A DNA stretch of 64,000 nt from Photorhabdus laumondii subsp. laumondii (GCF_003343245.1 NZ_CP024901.1:496001-560000), one strand, 5' to 3'. Numbered from the stretch's first letter, positions 33,033-47,607 are shown. Numbers and translations are program-made. The notes: a model not told the origin generated them from the sequence alone.

Positions 33033-34097
33033 ATGAATGCGCTGAAAAACGATCGTTATTTGCGAGCTTTATTACGCCAATCTGTTGATGTTACCCCTGT
33101 TTGGATGATGCGCCAGGCTGGCCGCTATTTACCTGAGTATCAGGCTACTCGTGCTAAAGCCGGTGATTTTATTGCTTTGTGTAAAAACACTGAGCTCGCT
33201 TGTGAAGTCACTTTACAACCTTTGCAGCGTTATCCGCTGGATGCGGCAATTCTCTTCTCTGATATTCTCACTATTCCTGATGCTATGGGGTTGGGACTCT
33301 ATTTTGAAGCCGGTGAAGGTCCGCGTTTTAAATCTCCGGTTTTCAGCCGTGCTGATGTGGAAAAACTGCCAGTGCCTGATCCGGAAATGGAGTTGAGCTA
33401 TGTGACGGATGCCGTGCGTGCGATTCGTAAGGCACTCGCGGGCCAGGTTCCTTTGATCGGCTTTTCTGGTAGCCCGTGGACACTGGCAACTTACATGGTG
33501 GAAGGTGGTAGCAGCAAGGCATTCACTAAAATTAAAAAAATGATGTATGCCGAACCTACCGTGATGCATCTGTTGCTGGATAAGCTAGCAGACAGCGTTA
33601 TTCTTTATCTCAATGCTCAGATTAAAGCAGGTGCTCAGTCTGTGATGGTTTTCGATACTTGGGGTGGAGTACTGACGGGGCGGGATTATCGGGAATTTTC
33701 CTTACATTATATGCACAAAATTGTTGATGGTCTGATCCGTGAAAATGAAGGTCGTCGTGTGCCAGTGACACTGTTTGCTAAAGGTGGTGGACAATGGCTG
33801 GAAGCAATGGCTGAAACCGGTTGTGATGCGCTTGGTTTGGACTGGACGACAGATATTGCCGATGCACGCCGTCGTGTGGGGAATAAAGTCGCTTTGCAGG
33901 GTAATATGGACCCATCTATGTTATACGCCTCTCCAGAGCGGATTGAGCAGGAAGTTTCGACAATTTTGCAAGGTTTTGGGACGGGTTCTGGTCATGTCTT
34001 TAACCTTGGTCATGGTATCCATCAGGATATACTGCCGGAACACGCGGGGGTATTTGTCGAAGCGGTACATAAACTTTCAGCTAAATATCATCAGTAA
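33033..34097 (+). CDS. hemE: Uroporphyrinogen decarboxylase
   Basis: 354 residues from [10 protein letters not shown], the same length and beginning as E. coli HemE. GGAG lies 6 nt upstream; a start four codons earlier was rejected. Decarboxylates uroporphyrinogen III to coproporphyrinogen III in haem synthesis. The substrate-binding signature [17 protein letters not shown] (about residues 21-37) and [17 protein letters not shown] (with the catalytic Asp) are intact. nfi follows after 4 bp. Confidence 0.97.
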   Translation: MNALKNDRYLRALLRQSVDVTPVWMMRQAGRYLPEYQATRAKAGDFIALCKNTELACEVTLQPLQRYPLDAAILFSDILTIPDAMGLGLYFEAGEGPRFKSPVFSRADVEKLPVPDPEMELSYVTDAVRAIRKALAGQVPLIGFSGSPWTLATYMVEGGSSKAFTKIKKMMYAEPTVMHLLLDKLADSVILYLNAQIKAGAQSVMVFDTWGGVLTGRDYREFSLHYMHKIVDGLIRENEGRRVPVTLFAKGGGQWLEAMAETGCDALGLDWTTDIADARRRVGNKVALQGNMDPSMLYASPERIEQEVSTILQGFGTGSGHVFNLGHGIHQDILPEHAGVFVEAVHKLSAKYHQ

Positions 34098-34101
34098 AAA
34101 T

Positions 34102-34770
34102 ATGATTAATACGAAAGCATTACGTCAGGAACAAATAGCAAAGGCTCAACAGGTTATCTGTTATGATGATTTTTCCCCACCTAAATTGATTGCGGGTGCT
34201 GATGTGGGTTTCGAACGACAGGGAGCAATTACCCGTGCAGCGATAGCGGTTCTCTCTTATCCTGCTCTTGAACTGGTGGAATATCAGATAGCGCGAATTG
34301 AAACTACGTTGCCTTATATTCCCGGTTTACTCTCTTTCCGTGAATATCCTGCATTAATGGCTGCTTGGCAGTTGTTGAAATACAAACCTGATCTAGTCAT
34401 GGTGGACGGTCATGGCATTGCTCATCCACGTCGTTTAGGTGTAGCTAGCCATTTTGGTTTATTAGCTAATGTGCCCACAATTGGTGTGGCAAAACGTCGT
34501 TTATGTGGTGAAAGTGAACTATTGGGAGAACAGCCCGGCAGTTGCCAACCTTTGCTTGATAAAGAGGAACAGATTGGTTGGGTATGGCGAAGTAAAAAAC
34601 GTTGTAATCCGTTGTATATTTCTACAGGACACAGAATCAGTCTTGATAGCGCATTGCTATGGGTGGAACGTTGTATGAAAGGTTATCGCTTGCCTGAAAC
34701 AACCCGTTGGGCAGATGGTATAGCCTCAAATAGACCATTTTTTGAACAAATGATACAGAAAAATCCTTAA
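34102..34770 (+). CDS. nfi: Endonuclease V (deoxyinosine 3'-endonuclease)
   Basis: 222 residues from [11 protein letters not shown] (E. coli 223). A longer in-frame reading lies inside hemE and is rejected. Cuts DNA near deoxyinosine and other deaminated bases. Conserved residues: Asp in [10 protein letters not shown] (about 43), [14 protein letters not shown] (about 75, substrate wedge and Glu) and [21 protein letters not shown] (Asp, split as VMVDGHG and [13 protein letters not shown]). Follows hemE by 4 bp, as in E. coli. Confidence 0.95.
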   Translation: MINTKALRQEQIAKAQQVICYDDFSPPKLIAGADVGFERQGAITRAAIAVLSYPALELVEYQIARIETTLPYIPGLLSFREYPALMAAWQLLKYKPDLVMVDGHGIAHPRRLGVASHFGLLANVPTIGVAKRRLCGESELLGEQPGSCQPLLDKEEQIGWVWRSKKRCNPLYISTGHRISLDSALLWVERCMKGYRLPETTRWADGIASNRPFFEQMIQKNP

Positions 34771-34846
34771 ATTCGGTGTAAGCGTGTGGATATTCTTGAA
34801 TTTCAGGTAAACTGCGGAGCAAATTGTGCATAATGAGTAAAAGCTA

Positions 34847-35437
34847 ATGTTACGGAACCCGATACATTTACGGCTGGAAAAACTTGAAAGCTGGCAGCAT
34901 CTGACCTTTATGGCAAGTTTATGCGAACGGATGTATCCAAATTACCAGATGTTCTGTTGCCAGACGGCATTTGCAGAACCTGCTCTTTACCGCCGTATTC
35001 TGGATTTGGTGTGGGAAATATTAGTTGTAAAAGATGCCAAGGTGAATTTTGATAATCAGCTGGAAAAGTTGGAACAAATTATTCCCTCAGCGGATGATTA
35101 CGATATTTACGGTGTGTACCCGGCGATTGATGCATGTATTGCATTAGGGGAAATTATTCACTCCCGTCTGAGTGGTGAAACATTGGAGCATGCAATTGCA
35201 GTGAGTGAAATTTCAATCCGCACTGTTGCTATGCTTGAAATGACTCAGGCCGGAAAAGAAATGACTGATGAAGAACTGAAAATATTACCGGCTATTGAAC
35301 AAGAGTGGGACATCCAATGGGAAATTTATCGCTTATTGGTTAGCTGCGAAGAGCGGGATATTGAGTTGATTAAAGGATTGAAAGCTGACCTCCGGGAGTC
35401 AGGAACGAGCAACATTGGTATAAATTTAACGCAGTAA
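34847..35437 (+). CDS. yjaG: DUF416 protein YjaG
   Basis: 196 residues, the same as E. coli YjaG. DUF416, helical, cytoplasmic, function unknown. Position between nfi and hupA is the same as in E. coli. Conserved-looking stretches: LESWQHLTFMASLCERMYPNYQ and DDYDIYGVYPAIDACIAL (first split for reading at LESWQHLTFMASLCERM). The last ~12 residues are the least conserved part. Confidence 0.92.
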   Translation: MLRNPIHLRLEKLESWQHLTFMASLCERMYPNYQMFCCQTAFAEPALYRRILDLVWEILVVKDAKVNFDNQLEKLEQIIPSADDYDIYGVYPAIDACIALGEIIHSRLSGETLEHAIAVSEISIRTVAMLEMTQAGKEMTDEELKILPAIEQEWDIQWEIYRLLVSCEERDIELIKGLKADLRESGTSNIGINLTQ

Positions 35438-35479
35438 AGTGAAAAAACGTGATTTAATGCTTTAAATGCCATGTTCAAA

Positions 35480-35526
35480 GACTTCACTTTTGCCCCCACT
35501 CTGTTCTACATTTGGGGGGTGAAAAG
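35480..35526 (+). terminator. Candidate hairpin between yjaG and hupA
   Basis: An imperfect stem formed by ACTTCACTTTTGCCCCC and GGGGGGTGAAAAGAAGT about 40 bp after yjaG. It lacks a T-run on the plus strand, so it may be a processing or attenuation structure rather than a terminator. Confidence 0.35.
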
Positions 35527-35623
35527 AAGTGGCTATCGGTGCGTGTATGCAGGGGTGCTGTCATTCGGCATATCCGTCGCACTCGATGCTTTGCAAACGA
35601 TAAACACACTGTAAGGATAATCT

Positions 35624-35896
35624 ATGAATAAGACTGAATTAGTTGATGCAATCGCAGAAAGCACAGAACTGACTAAAGCTCAGGCAAAAGCTGCTCTGGA
35701 ATCAACTTTGAATGCAATCACCGAATCCCTAAAAGCGGGCGATTCAGTACAACTGGTAGGTTTTGGTACTTTTAAAGTTAACCACCGTGCAGAACGTACT
35801 GGTCGTAACCCGCAAACCGGTAAAGAAATTACCATCGCGGCTGCAAACGTACCTGCTTTCTCTGCTGGTAAGGCTCTGAAAGACGCAGTTAAATAA
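35624..35896 (+). CDS. hupA: DNA-binding protein HU-alpha
   Basis: 90 residues, the canonical HU length. Nucleoid protein that bends DNA, acting as a heterodimer with HU-beta. The family signature [19 protein letters not shown] (about residues 46-64), including the proline-tipped DNA-binding arm ending in RNPQTGKEI, is complete. Ribosome site AAGGAT. A terminator hairpin lies 27 bp after the stop. Confidence 0.98.
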   Translation: MNKTELVDAIAESTELTKAQAKAALESTLNAITESLKAGDSVQLVGFGTFKVNHRAERTGRNPQTGKEITIAAANVPAFSAGKALKDAVK

Positions 35897-35901
35897 TTTC
35901 A

Positions 35902-36606
35902 TTGCAAAAAAGAAAAAATAGAAGGGGTATTATTTATCCCCTTTTGTTGGTTCGTCAGGGGCTGATGACACTAGGATTCGTCTTCGCGCTCAGCGCCTGT
36001 ACCAATCAACCTAAAGAACCTTCTTTCAGCGCAAGTGGATTCATTGCCGATGATGGTGTTGTCCGCTTGTGGCGTCTCAACGATCAGAACAGTAAACCTC
36101 GGGTGCTGATGAGTGTTTACAGCCCCTACCGTAATGACAATACCGTCGTGACTTTTTATGAATATAAGCAGGGAGATTTGCGCCAAATTCGCCGTGAAAT
36201 TTTGAATGATAAAAATCCACTATCTGAACAACTTCGTTTGAATAAATCCGGTGATGTGATTTTTATGCAAAAGCAGTCGAAAACGCGACGAGAGCGACTT
36301 TCCAGCGATGATATTGTTCGTATGCAGTTTGATGCTAAACGGACGCTTGAATTAAGTGATGCGTTGATAGTGGGAAATGTGCGTTTGGTGCAAGGGCACT
36401 GGAATAACGGTAAAGTCACTACCTGTGCAGGTGAAACGATTTCCCTTGAGTTTGAACCTTACGCGAGGTCATGGCTTGAACAGCGCGAAAAAAGTAGCTA
36501 CAGCCAGTTAACTATTGCTTGGTTGGAAGCGCCTGCTGGCCGCGAATTATTGTTGGTAGCTAATAATGACTTTTGTCGTTGGGAACCGACGAAGGACAGT
36601 CTCTGA
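35902..36606 (+). CDS. yjaH: DUF1481 lipoprotein YjaH
   Basis: Up to 234 residues; unknown function; DUF1481, located after hupA as in E. coli. A lipobox LSAC (FALSACTN) follows a hydrophobic stretch, so it is probably an outer- or inner-membrane lipoprotein. The start is uncertain: the longest frame starts at TTG 35902, but that frame contains the hupA terminator hairpin, and TTG 35944/35947 or ATG 35965 are alternatives, the last giving a very short signal. The longest form is reported for its basic KRKNRR head and its length, close to E. coli. Confidence 0.75.
   Translation: MQKRKNRRGIIYPLLLVRQGLMTLGFVFALSACTNQPKEPSFSASGFIADDGVVRLWRLNDQNSKPRVLMSVYSPYRNDNTVVTFYEYKQGDLRQIRREILNDKNPLSEQLRLNKSGDVIFMQKQSKTRRERLSSDDIVRMQFDAKRTLELSDALIVGNVRLVQGHWNNGKVTTCAGETISLEFEPYARSWLEQREKSSYSQLTIAWLEAPAGRELLLVANNDFCRWEPTKDSL
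35922..35945 (+). terminator. hupA terminator
   Basis: Stem AAGGGG / CCCCTT, loop of about 10 nt, followed by TTG and preceded by an A-rich tract. It overlaps the 5' part of the longest yjaH frame. Confidence 0.65.
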
Positions 36607-36624
36607 CCCTCGTCAGTTTTATGA

Positions 36625-37908
36625 TTATTTCAATCGGTTAATTGCCCGATATCCGATATCCTTGCGGTAAAAACAGTTATTCCATTCAATCTCTTCTGCT
36701 TGTTGGTAAGCATTTTTCTGTGCATCTATAATGGTTTCTCCTAATGCTGTAACACACAGAACGCGTCCACCGGCGGTAATAACATCATTGTCTTTCATTG
36801 CTGTACCAGCATGGAAAACCTTGCTACTTTCATTTTCTTGTTGGGGCAAGCCATGAATGATATCCCCTTTGTGATAATCAGCAGGATACCCTCCGGCAGC
36901 GAGTACCACACCCAGAGCAGGGCGCTCATCCCAATCAGACGTTTTACCCGCAAGCTCGCCTTTTGCACCAGCTAGACAGAGTTCAACAAGATCGGAGCGC
37001 ATACGCATCATGATGGGTTGTGTTTCTGGATCACCAAAGCGACAGTTAAATTCAATCACTTTGGGTTCGCCATTTTGGCTGATCATCAAGCCGGCATAAA
37101 GAAAACCCGTATAGACATGACCCTCAGCAGCCATACCATTAACAGTAGGATAAATAATCTCTTCCATAATGCGTTGGTGGATTTCATTGGTGACGACTGG
37201 TGCGGGAGAATAGGCTCCCATTCCGCCAGTGTTTGGGCCGGAGTCACCATCACCTATGCGTTTATGATCCTGACTGGTTGCCATCGGAATAACATTCTTA
37301 CCGTCGACCATAACGATAAAACTAGCTTCTTCACCTGTTAGAAACTCTTCAATAACAATACGATGGCCTGCATCACCAAACGCATTTCCGGCTAGCATAT
37401 CTTTTATGGCGGACTGGGCTTCTTCCCGTGTTATCGCAACAATCACACCTTTACCCGCAGCCAATCCGTCAGCTTTTATAACAATAGGAACGCCGACTTT
37501 ATCTAGGTAGGCAAGAGCGGGTTCGATAGCTGTAAAATTCTGATAAGCCGCAGTTGGGATTTGATGACGTGCTAGAAAATCTTTGGTAAATGCTTTTGAA
37601 CCTTCTAATTGAGCGGCTGCCTGAGTTGGACCAAAAATAGTCAACCCTGCTGTTTGGAATGCATCGACGATACCTAACACTAATGGTACTTCAGGGCCGA
37701 CGATAGTCAGCCCAATATCATGGCTTTGTGCAAATACTAACAAGCCGTTGATATCTGTCGCTGAGATATCAATATTTTCAAGATTGCTTTCCAGAGCAGT
37801 TCCTGCATTTCCTGGAGCGACATAGATTTTATCAGCTAAAGGAGATTGAGCTGCTTTCCATGCCAGCGCATGTTCGCGTCCACCGCTACCAACAATTAAA
37901 ATATTCAT
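36625..37908 (-). CDS. purD: Phosphoribosylamine-glycine ligase
   Basis: 427 residues (E. coli 429). ATP-grasp enzyme of purine synthesis: 5-phosphoribosylamine + glycine + ATP to GAR. The N-terminal MNILIVGSGGREHALAW, the signature RFGDPETQPIMMRM (about residues 285-298) and VEFNCRFGD-type metal site are intact. Second gene of purHD; its stop converges on yjaH with an 18-bp gap. Confidence 0.97.
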   Translation of the reverse strand: MNILIVGSGGREHALAWKAAQSPLADKIYVAPGNAGTALESNLENIDISATDINGLLVFAQSHDIGLTIVGPEVPLVLGIVDAFQTAGLTIFGPTQAAAQLEGSKAFTKDFLARHQIPTAAYQNFTAIEPALAYLDKVGVPIVIKADGLAAGKGVIVAITREEAQSAIKDMLAGNAFGDAGHRIVIEEFLTGEEASFIVMVDGKNVIPMATSQDHKRIGDGDSGPNTGGMGAYSPAPVVTNEIHQRIMEEIIYPTVNGMAAEGHVYTGFLYAGLMISQNGEPKVIEFNCRFGDPETQPIMMRMRSDLVELCLAGAKGELAGKTSDWDERPALGVVLAAGGYPADYHKGDIIHGLPQQENESSKVFHAGTAMKDNDVITAGGRVLCVTALGETIIDAQKNAYQQAEEIEWNNCFYRKDIGYRAINRLK

Positions 37909-37929
37909 CAGATTAACTCCTGCTATTGA

Positions 37930-39519
37930 TTAGTGGCGAAAATGGCGCATGCCGGTGAAAATCATAGCAATACCGTGTTCATCAGCCGCGGTAATTACTT
38001 CGTCGTCACGGATTGAACCGCCGGGTTGGATAATGCAACTTACGCCGACAGCCGCAGCGGCATCAATGCCGTCACGAAATGGGAAAAAGGCGTCAGACGC
38101 CATTGCGCATCCTTGGACTTCCAAGCCTTCATCGGCTGCTTTAATCCCCGCAATTTTTGCGGAATAGACACGGCTCATTTGGCCAGCACCAATACCAATG
38201 GTCATATCATTTTTTGCATAAACAATGGCATTAGATTTGACAAACTTAGCGACCTTCCAGCAGAACAGAGCATCTTTCATTTCTTGTTCGGTGGGATGAC
38301 GTTTGGAAACCACACGTAGGTTAGTTACTGCAACCATACCAAGATCGCGATCTTGTACCAGTAAGCCACCATTAACTCGTTTAAAATCAAGGCCAGCAGC
38401 CCGGTCCTCCCATTCACCACATACCAGAACGCGGATATTTTGCTTGGTTGCCAGCACAGGTAAGACATCTTTATTTACTGAGGGGGCAATAATTACCTCG
38501 ACGAATTGACGGTCGATAATGGCTTGTGCAGTTTTAATATCAAGTTCGCGGTTGAAAGCAATAATACCGCCGAAAGCGGAGGTTGGATCTGTTTTGAATG
38601 CGCTATCATAAGCTTCGTGGATATCTTTACCAATGGCTACACCGCATGGGTTAGCGTGCTTAACAATAACGCATGCAGGCTCCACGAATTCCTTAACACA
38701 TTCCAGCGCTGCATCGGTATCAGCAATGTTATTATAGGAAAGAGCCTTACCTTGTAACTGAGTTGCAGTTGCAATGGATGATTCAGAAAGATTCTCTTCT
38801 ATATAGAATGCAGCATCTTGGTGGCTGTTCTCACCGTAACGCATATCCTGCTTTTTAATGAAATTCAAATTCAGAGTACGAGGGAAACGTCCTGATGGTT
38901 GAGTCGTATCACCATGATAAGGAGGAACCAGCTTGCCAAAATAGTTAGCAATCATGCTGTCATAAGCCGCGGTGTGTTCAAAAGCCTTAATGGCTAAATC
39001 GAAGCGGGTTGATTGTGTTAATGACCCCTGATTGTTATCCATCTCTTCAATGATTTTTTTGTAATCCTTACTATTTACCACAATCGCTACATCTTTATGG
39101 TTCTTAGCCGCAGAGCGAACCATAGTTGGACCACCGATATCAATGTTTTCAACGGCATCTGCCAAAGTACAATCTGGTTTAGCTACGGTCTGAGCGAATG
39201 GATATAGATTCACAACCACCATATCGATCGGTGAGATTTGGTGTTGTGCCATGATTTCATCATCTTGTCCGCGGCGGCCAAGGATTCCGCCATGTACTTT
39301 AGGATGCAGCGTCTTAACACGGCCATCCATCATTTCAGGAAAACCGGTGTAGTCTGAAACTTCAGTAACCTTTAGATCTGACTCAGCGAGTAAACGCGCT
39401 GTGCCACCAGTAGAAAGCAATTCGACACCGCGTTGAGATAAGGCTTTTGCAAATTCAACAACCCCTGATTTATCGGAAACGCTAAGCAGGGCACGATGGA
39501 TTGGACGAAGCTGTTGCAT
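37930..39519 (-). CDS. purH: AICAR transformylase / IMP cyclohydrolase
   Basis: 529 residues from [17 protein letters not shown], exactly the E. coli length; a start 12 codons earlier (39555) was rejected. Bifunctional final two steps of IMP synthesis: N-terminal cyclohydrolase ([30 protein letters not shown]) and C-terminal formyltransferase with the catalytic KHANPCG (about residues 266-272) and [12 protein letters not shown]. First gene of purHD, with PurR operator upstream and an ERIC in the leader. Confidence 0.97.
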   Translation of the reverse strand: MQQLRPIHRALLSVSDKSGVVEFAKALSQRGVELLSTGGTARLLAESDLKVTEVSDYTGFPEMMDGRVKTLHPKVHGGILGRRGQDDEIMAQHQISPIDMVVVNLYPFAQTVAKPDCTLADAVENIDIGGPTMVRSAAKNHKDVAIVVNSKDYKKIIEEMDNNQGSLTQSTRFDLAIKAFEHTAAYDSMIANYFGKLVPPYHGDTTQPSGRFPRTLNLNFIKKQDMRYGENSHQDAAFYIEENLSESSIATATQLQGKALSYNNIADTDAALECVKEFVEPACVIVKHANPCGVAIGKDIHEAYDSAFKTDPTSAFGGIIAFNRELDIKTAQAIIDRQFVEVIIAPSVNKDVLPVLATKQNIRVLVCGEWEDRAAGLDFKRVNGGLLVQDRDLGMVAVTNLRVVSKRHPTEQEMKDALFCWKVAKFVKSNAIVYAKNDMTIGIGAGQMSRVYSAKIAGIKAADEGLEVQGCAMASDAFFPFRDGIDAAAAVGVSCIIQPGGSIRDDEVITAADEHGIAMIFTGMRHFRH

Positions 39520-39574
39520 TGATTTGATCCCTTGGATTTTGTAAGGCAGTAACATGTTATTGGGAAGAACCCAC

Positions 39575-39701
39575 TACACCCGTTATCTTTCAAGTTACCT
39601 CTTTGTTGGCTGCACTCGCTCACCCCGGTCACATCGTTCGCTATGCTCCCGGGGATTCGCTTCCTTGCCGTCGCGATGCATCTTGAAATCCATAGGGTAT
39701 A
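39575..39701 (-). repeat. ERIC repeat, copy 7, in the purHD leader
   Basis: 127-bp ERIC in minus orientation, ending 56 bp before the purH ATG (minus strand). The first end is slightly degraded (TACACCCG). Confidence 0.93.
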
Positions 39702-39786
39702 TACCAGGACATAAAAAATGGGCACTGCAATAACATTTCAGTATAGTCAGATAAAATCGCTTGATGATTTTAACCACCGAATTGTA

Positions 39787-39802
39787 ACGAAAACGTTTGC
39801 GT
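39787..39802 (-). promoter_or_regulatory. PurR operator of purHD
   Basis: On the minus strand ACGCAAACGTTTTCGT matches the PurR box ACGCAAACGTTTNCNT at every specified position. It lies about 270 bp upstream of purH, with the ERIC between operator and start codon. Confidence 0.85.
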
Positions 39803-39920
39803 GATGCTCGATAAATTTTCATCCAACTAGCCATATGTGGATAAATCTGTTGGTAAGTAGGTATAAAGTAGAGCTTTGCTGTGGAATTAATCAAACGATC
39901 AATTTTTTTCAAAATAATTA

Positions 39921-39948
39921 TTGCCAGCGTCAAAGAATTCCCTATAAT
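39921..39948 (+). promoter_or_regulatory. rrn P1 promoter
   Basis: TTGCCA (39921-39926), 16-bp spacer, TATAAT (39943-39948) followed by the GC-rich GCGCCACC typical of growth-rate-controlled rrn P1 promoters. A-tracts just upstream (about 39890-39918) look like an UP element. Confidence 0.85.
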
Positions 39949-40018
39949 GCGCCACCACTGACCGACACAACGCTGATAAACATTGTGAGGTCGGGCAGAG
40001 AACCGGCGCAATAAGCGC

Positions 40019-40046
40019 TTGACTCTGCGGGCGAACAGCGTAGTAT
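40019..40046 (+). promoter_or_regulatory. rrn P2 promoter
   Basis: TTGACT (40019-40024), 16 bp, TAGTAT (40041-40046), located 76 bp after P1's -10, as in other enteric rrn operons. Confidence 0.65.
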
Positions 40047-40088
40047 ACGCAGCCCGGCTGAACGAGAATGTTATTTTTTATGTCAGCC

Positions 40089-40100
40089 TGCTCTTTAACA
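40089..40100 (+). promoter_or_regulatory. boxA antitermination site of the rrn leader
   Basis: TGCTCTTTAACA is the standard NusB/S10 boxA, in the leader before 16S; a second copy lies in the spacer before 23S (42010-42021). Confidence 0.85.
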
Positions 40101-40231
40101 ATTAATCAGACAATCTGTGTGGGCACTCACAAGACCGTATCACAAAAAAATACGTTTTAAAGTCTTGAAGAGTGAACAACAGTTAATTCATTACGAAATA
40201 ATTAGTCAGAATTCTTTGAGCATCAAACTTT

Positions 40232-41776
<1,545 letters not shown>

Positions 41777-41858
41777 CCTGAGAGAGGTTGAGTGCAGTGC
41801 TCACACAGATTGTCTGATGAAAATAGAGTGCAAATGAGTCTGCGAAGCTGACCTGCGG

Positions 41859-41934
41859 GTCCCCTTCGTCTAGAGGCCTAGGACACCGCCCTTTCACGGC
41901 GGTAACAGGGGTTCGAATCCCCTAGGGGACGCCA
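41859..41934 (+). tRNA. tRNA-Glu (TTC anticodon)
   Basis: GTCCCCTTCGTCTAG to GGGGACGCCA, 76 nt with encoded CCA. Anticodon loop CCCTTTCACGG carries TTC. Lies between 16S and 23S, as in E. coli rrnB/C/E/G-type operons. Confidence 0.98.
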
Positions 41935-42009
41935 TATTGCGGGATGACGGGTGAAAGGCGTTGTCAGGTTATCTTTAAGCGGATTTAAGCGAATCTGTTT
42001 AGCGATAGA

Positions 42010-42021
42010 TGCTCTTTAACA
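42010..42021 (+). promoter_or_regulatory. Spacer boxA before 23S
   Basis: TGCTCTTTAACA repeated in the 16S-23S spacer, needed for antitermination into 23S. Confidence 0.8.
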
Positions 42022-42121
42022 ATCTGGAACAAGCTGAAAAATTGAAATACTCAATAATATCGCCGAGGTATTGTTGAGGTGTCTCTCAAGCTGAACAGTC
42101 CGAGACAGTTTCGGGTTGTGA

Positions 42122-45030
<2,909 letters not shown>

Positions 45031-45149
45031 ACAACACCGAAGGTGTTTTGGTGTCGGAAGACAGAAGAGAGAAGAATTTTCAGCTTGTTCAGAGATTGAT
45101 TCGGGTGGTTGTGGCGGAAGAGCGACAACGGCCGGAAGAAAACCGAATA

Positions 45150-45269
45150 TGCCTGGCGGCGATAGCGCGGTGGTCCCACCTGACCCCATGCCGAACTCAG
45201 CAGTGAAACGCCGTAGCGCCGATGGTAGTGTGGGGTCTCCCCATGTGAGAGTAGGACACTGCCAGGCTT
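45150..45269 (+). rRNA. rrf: 5S ribosomal RNA
   Basis: TGCCTGGCGGCGATAGCGCG to GACACTGCCAGGC, 120 nt; 3' end set by the family length. Confidence 0.98.
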
Positions 45270-45281
45270 TAAATACCGTAG

Positions 45282-45309
45282 AAACCCTCAGCGAAAGCTG
45301 GGGGTTTTT
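45282..45309 (+). terminator. rrn operon terminator
   Basis: AAACCCTCAGCGAAAGCTGGGGGTTT: stem with GAAA-type loop followed by TTTT, directly after 5S. Confidence 0.92.
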
Positions 45310-46506
45310 GCATATCAGGGTCTGTATCATTTTATTTGCTTATATTATCTGGTTACCGTGTCTACCGCGACCTGTCTATCCGCATTATATAGGACAACTC
45401 CGTCGGAAATCGGATTTGAACGTCGCGACTCGCGACGGCCCACAAAGTGAACGGCTAAAGAGCTGTTTATAAGCCGATGAGATTTGTAAAGTTATCATGC
45501 TGACCGCCTAATAGCTGGAAATTTTGTATTTAGCGGTATGTTTTTTCACCCTCTGTATAAAATTTGCTTTGGGAAAATTTTTTCCCGCTTTTCTTAGATG
45601 ATATAATTTGTTCTTCTTCCCGTAATTGGTGAAACTTCTTTGGGATTTTGTCCTACACATCGTAAAAACTTTGCACTAGGGCTTACACCATGAGCTGCTA
45701 GACGAACTAAATTGTAGGAAATGAGGCTCGTTCGTCACTTTTAATGAATGCTTTCAATACGCTGATGATAAGTGTATACGCATGATTTCATTGTCTACGT
45801 TTTATCTCCCCGTAGCTGAGTTCAACCTTCTATATATGTTCCGTTGGGCGATATAGGCATGTCGGTTAATGGGTTATTTTCGATATCGGTTTTGAGCACC
45901 TTAATAACGCCGCTTTTTCTTAATTAGTATAAGTTAACGAGAGTTTTTTCCTAATTGCATGGCTACTTTGCTTAAGTTGACGACGTAGTTCATATCAAGT
46001 TTGAGCCAGTATCGAATGATTAAACCTTAATTTCTTCTGGACATTTCTCCTAAGCTGACTTAATGTCCCTGCTTCTGATTTTGATAGGTTTGGCAATTTT
46101 CGAGCTCTTACTTATTGTCATAGTGTGGTTCTTGCTGGTTGTGGTGGCTCATTGCTCTAAATCATTCGGTAATATATTAGCGGCGAAATCCTCTTAGTCA
46201 CAAAAAATATGTCTTATATCTCCACTCTAAAGAATAAGACTTTACGATACACTAAATAAATTGGGATTACAGTTTCACATCCAGACTAAATTTTAAAAAA
46301 ATGTATCCTTATAGTGTATATACCCAATGGATTTCAAGATGCATCGCGGCGGCAAGGGAGCGAATCCCCGGGAGCATAGAGAACTATGTGACCGGGGTGA
46401 GTGAGTGCAGCCAACAAAGAAGCAACTTGAAAGATGACGGGTATAAATATGTCATAGCACTACGTTTATCATTCTAAACTTTACTCATTCTATATTGCAT
46501 TGAAAT
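45310..46506. other. Long gene-free region between rrn and gntR
   Basis: About 1.2 kb with many stops in all frames. Short open stretches on the minus strand (for example around 45590-45710) look like decayed coding sequence but could not be assigned. ERIC copy 8 occupies 46319-46445. No tRNA or small RNA recognised. Confidence 0.5.
46319..46445 (+). repeat. ERIC repeat, copy 8, upstream of gntR
   Basis: 127-bp ERIC in plus orientation ending 61 bp before the gntR start. Confidence 0.93.
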
Positions 46507-47502
46507 ATGAAGAAAAAACGTCCTATTTTACAAGATGTTGCTGATCGTGTTGGTATAACTAAAATGACGGTAAGTCGTTTCTTGCGTAATCCTGATCAAG
46601 TTTCTGAGCAATTGCGAAAGAAAATAGCGGATGCTTTAGATGAACTAGGTTATATCCCAAATAAAGTGCCGGATATTCTTTCTAATTCCACTAGTCATGC
46701 TATTGGTATTTTATTGCCTTCTTTGACTAACCAAGTTTTTGCGGAGGTTATTCGTGGTATCGAATATGTGACGGATAGTTATGGTTATCAAACTATGTTG
46801 GCTCACTATGGTTATCGCTCAGAAAAAGAAGAAGAGCGTTTGATTTCTTTACTTTCCTATAATATTGATGGTTTGATTCTTTCAGAACGTACTCACACTC
46901 CACGAACTTTGAAGATGTTGGGAACGGCTGGTATCCCTGTCGTTGAACTGATGGATTGTGTTTCTCCTTGTTTTGATATGGCAGTTGGTATTGACAATTT
47001 TGAAGCAGCTCGGCAGATGGTAATCGCAATGATTGAGCGTGGTTGCCAGAGGGTGATTTATCTTGGTGCGAGACAAGATGAAAGGACAATTATTCGTCTG
47101 GAGGGCTATGAAGCTGCAATGAAAAGCGCCGGGTTAAAGCCAGGCAAGATAATGACACCAGACAGCTCTTCTTACACATTAGGGGGGCAGTTACTGAATG
47201 AAGCACGAACAAAATATCCTGATGTTGATGGTCTATTCTGCACTAACGATGACCTCGCAATCGGAGCAATTTTCGAGTGCCAACGTCAAGGGATAGCTGT
47301 ACCACATGATATTGCGATAGCTGGCTTTCATGGCCATGATGTTGGTCAGGTGATGACACCAAAACTTGCCAGTGTATTGACGTCTCGTGACTTATTGGGG
47401 CGGAGGGCTGCCGAATTATTAATGGCTCGGCTGAAGGGCGAACATTTACCGCAAAAAATAATTGATATCGGTTTTCAGTTATCTCTGGGAGAGAGTATCT
47501 AA
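46507..47502 (+). CDS. gntR: Gluconate operon repressor GntR (LacI family)
   Basis: 331 residues (same as E. coli). LacI-family: N-terminal helix-turn-helix ILQDVADRVGITKMTVSRFL (about residues 7-26) and hinge, then a periplasmic-binding-protein-like effector domain (IGILLPSLTNQVFAEVIRGIE, split as IGILLPSLTNQ and VFAEVIRGIE). Represses gluconate uptake and kinase genes; gluconate releases it. It lies directly upstream of gntK, with its two operators in the spacer. No ribosome site is strong; ATG follows GAAAT. Confidence 0.95.
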   Translation: MKKKRPILQDVADRVGITKMTVSRFLRNPDQVSEQLRKKIADALDELGYIPNKVPDILSNSTSHAIGILLPSLTNQVFAEVIRGIEYVTDSYGYQTMLAHYGYRSEKEEERLISLLSYNIDGLILSERTHTPRTLKMLGTAGIPVVELMDCVSPCFDMAVGIDNFEAARQMVIAMIERGCQRVIYLGARQDERTIIRLEGYEAAMKSAGLKPGKIMTPDSSSYTLGGQLLNEARTKYPDVDGLFCTNDDLAIGAIFECQRQGIAVPHDIAIAGFHGHDVGQVMTPKLASVLTSRDLLGRRAAELLMARLKGEHLPQKIIDIGFQLSLGESI

Positions 47503-47537
47503 TCGGTCTGCTGGATTTGCGTTTTTTTGAACTCATT

Positions 47538-47553
47538 TGTGATAAATATCACA
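47538..47553 (+). promoter_or_regulatory. CRP site upstream of gntK
   Basis: TGTGATAAATATCACA is a full match to TGTGA-N6-TCACA. About 118 bp before gntK, so catabolite activation of gntKU is expected. Confidence 0.85.
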
Positions 47554-47607
47554 TTTATATTTCCTGAATATTCTGTGTTGTTGCGAATTTCATCTCTACT
47601 TCTGATA

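Larger units (their letters stand above)
39520..40231. other. Divergent purHD / rrn spacer
   Basis: 0.71 kb without a gene. Order from left: ERIC copy 7, AT-rich purH promoter region with the PurR operator, then the rrn P1 and P2 promoters and boxA reading right. Confidence 0.85.

Noticed and set aside
33775..34101. Long N-terminal extension of nfi inside hemE
   Set aside because: It overlaps hemE in another frame, and Nfi length and start fit 34102.
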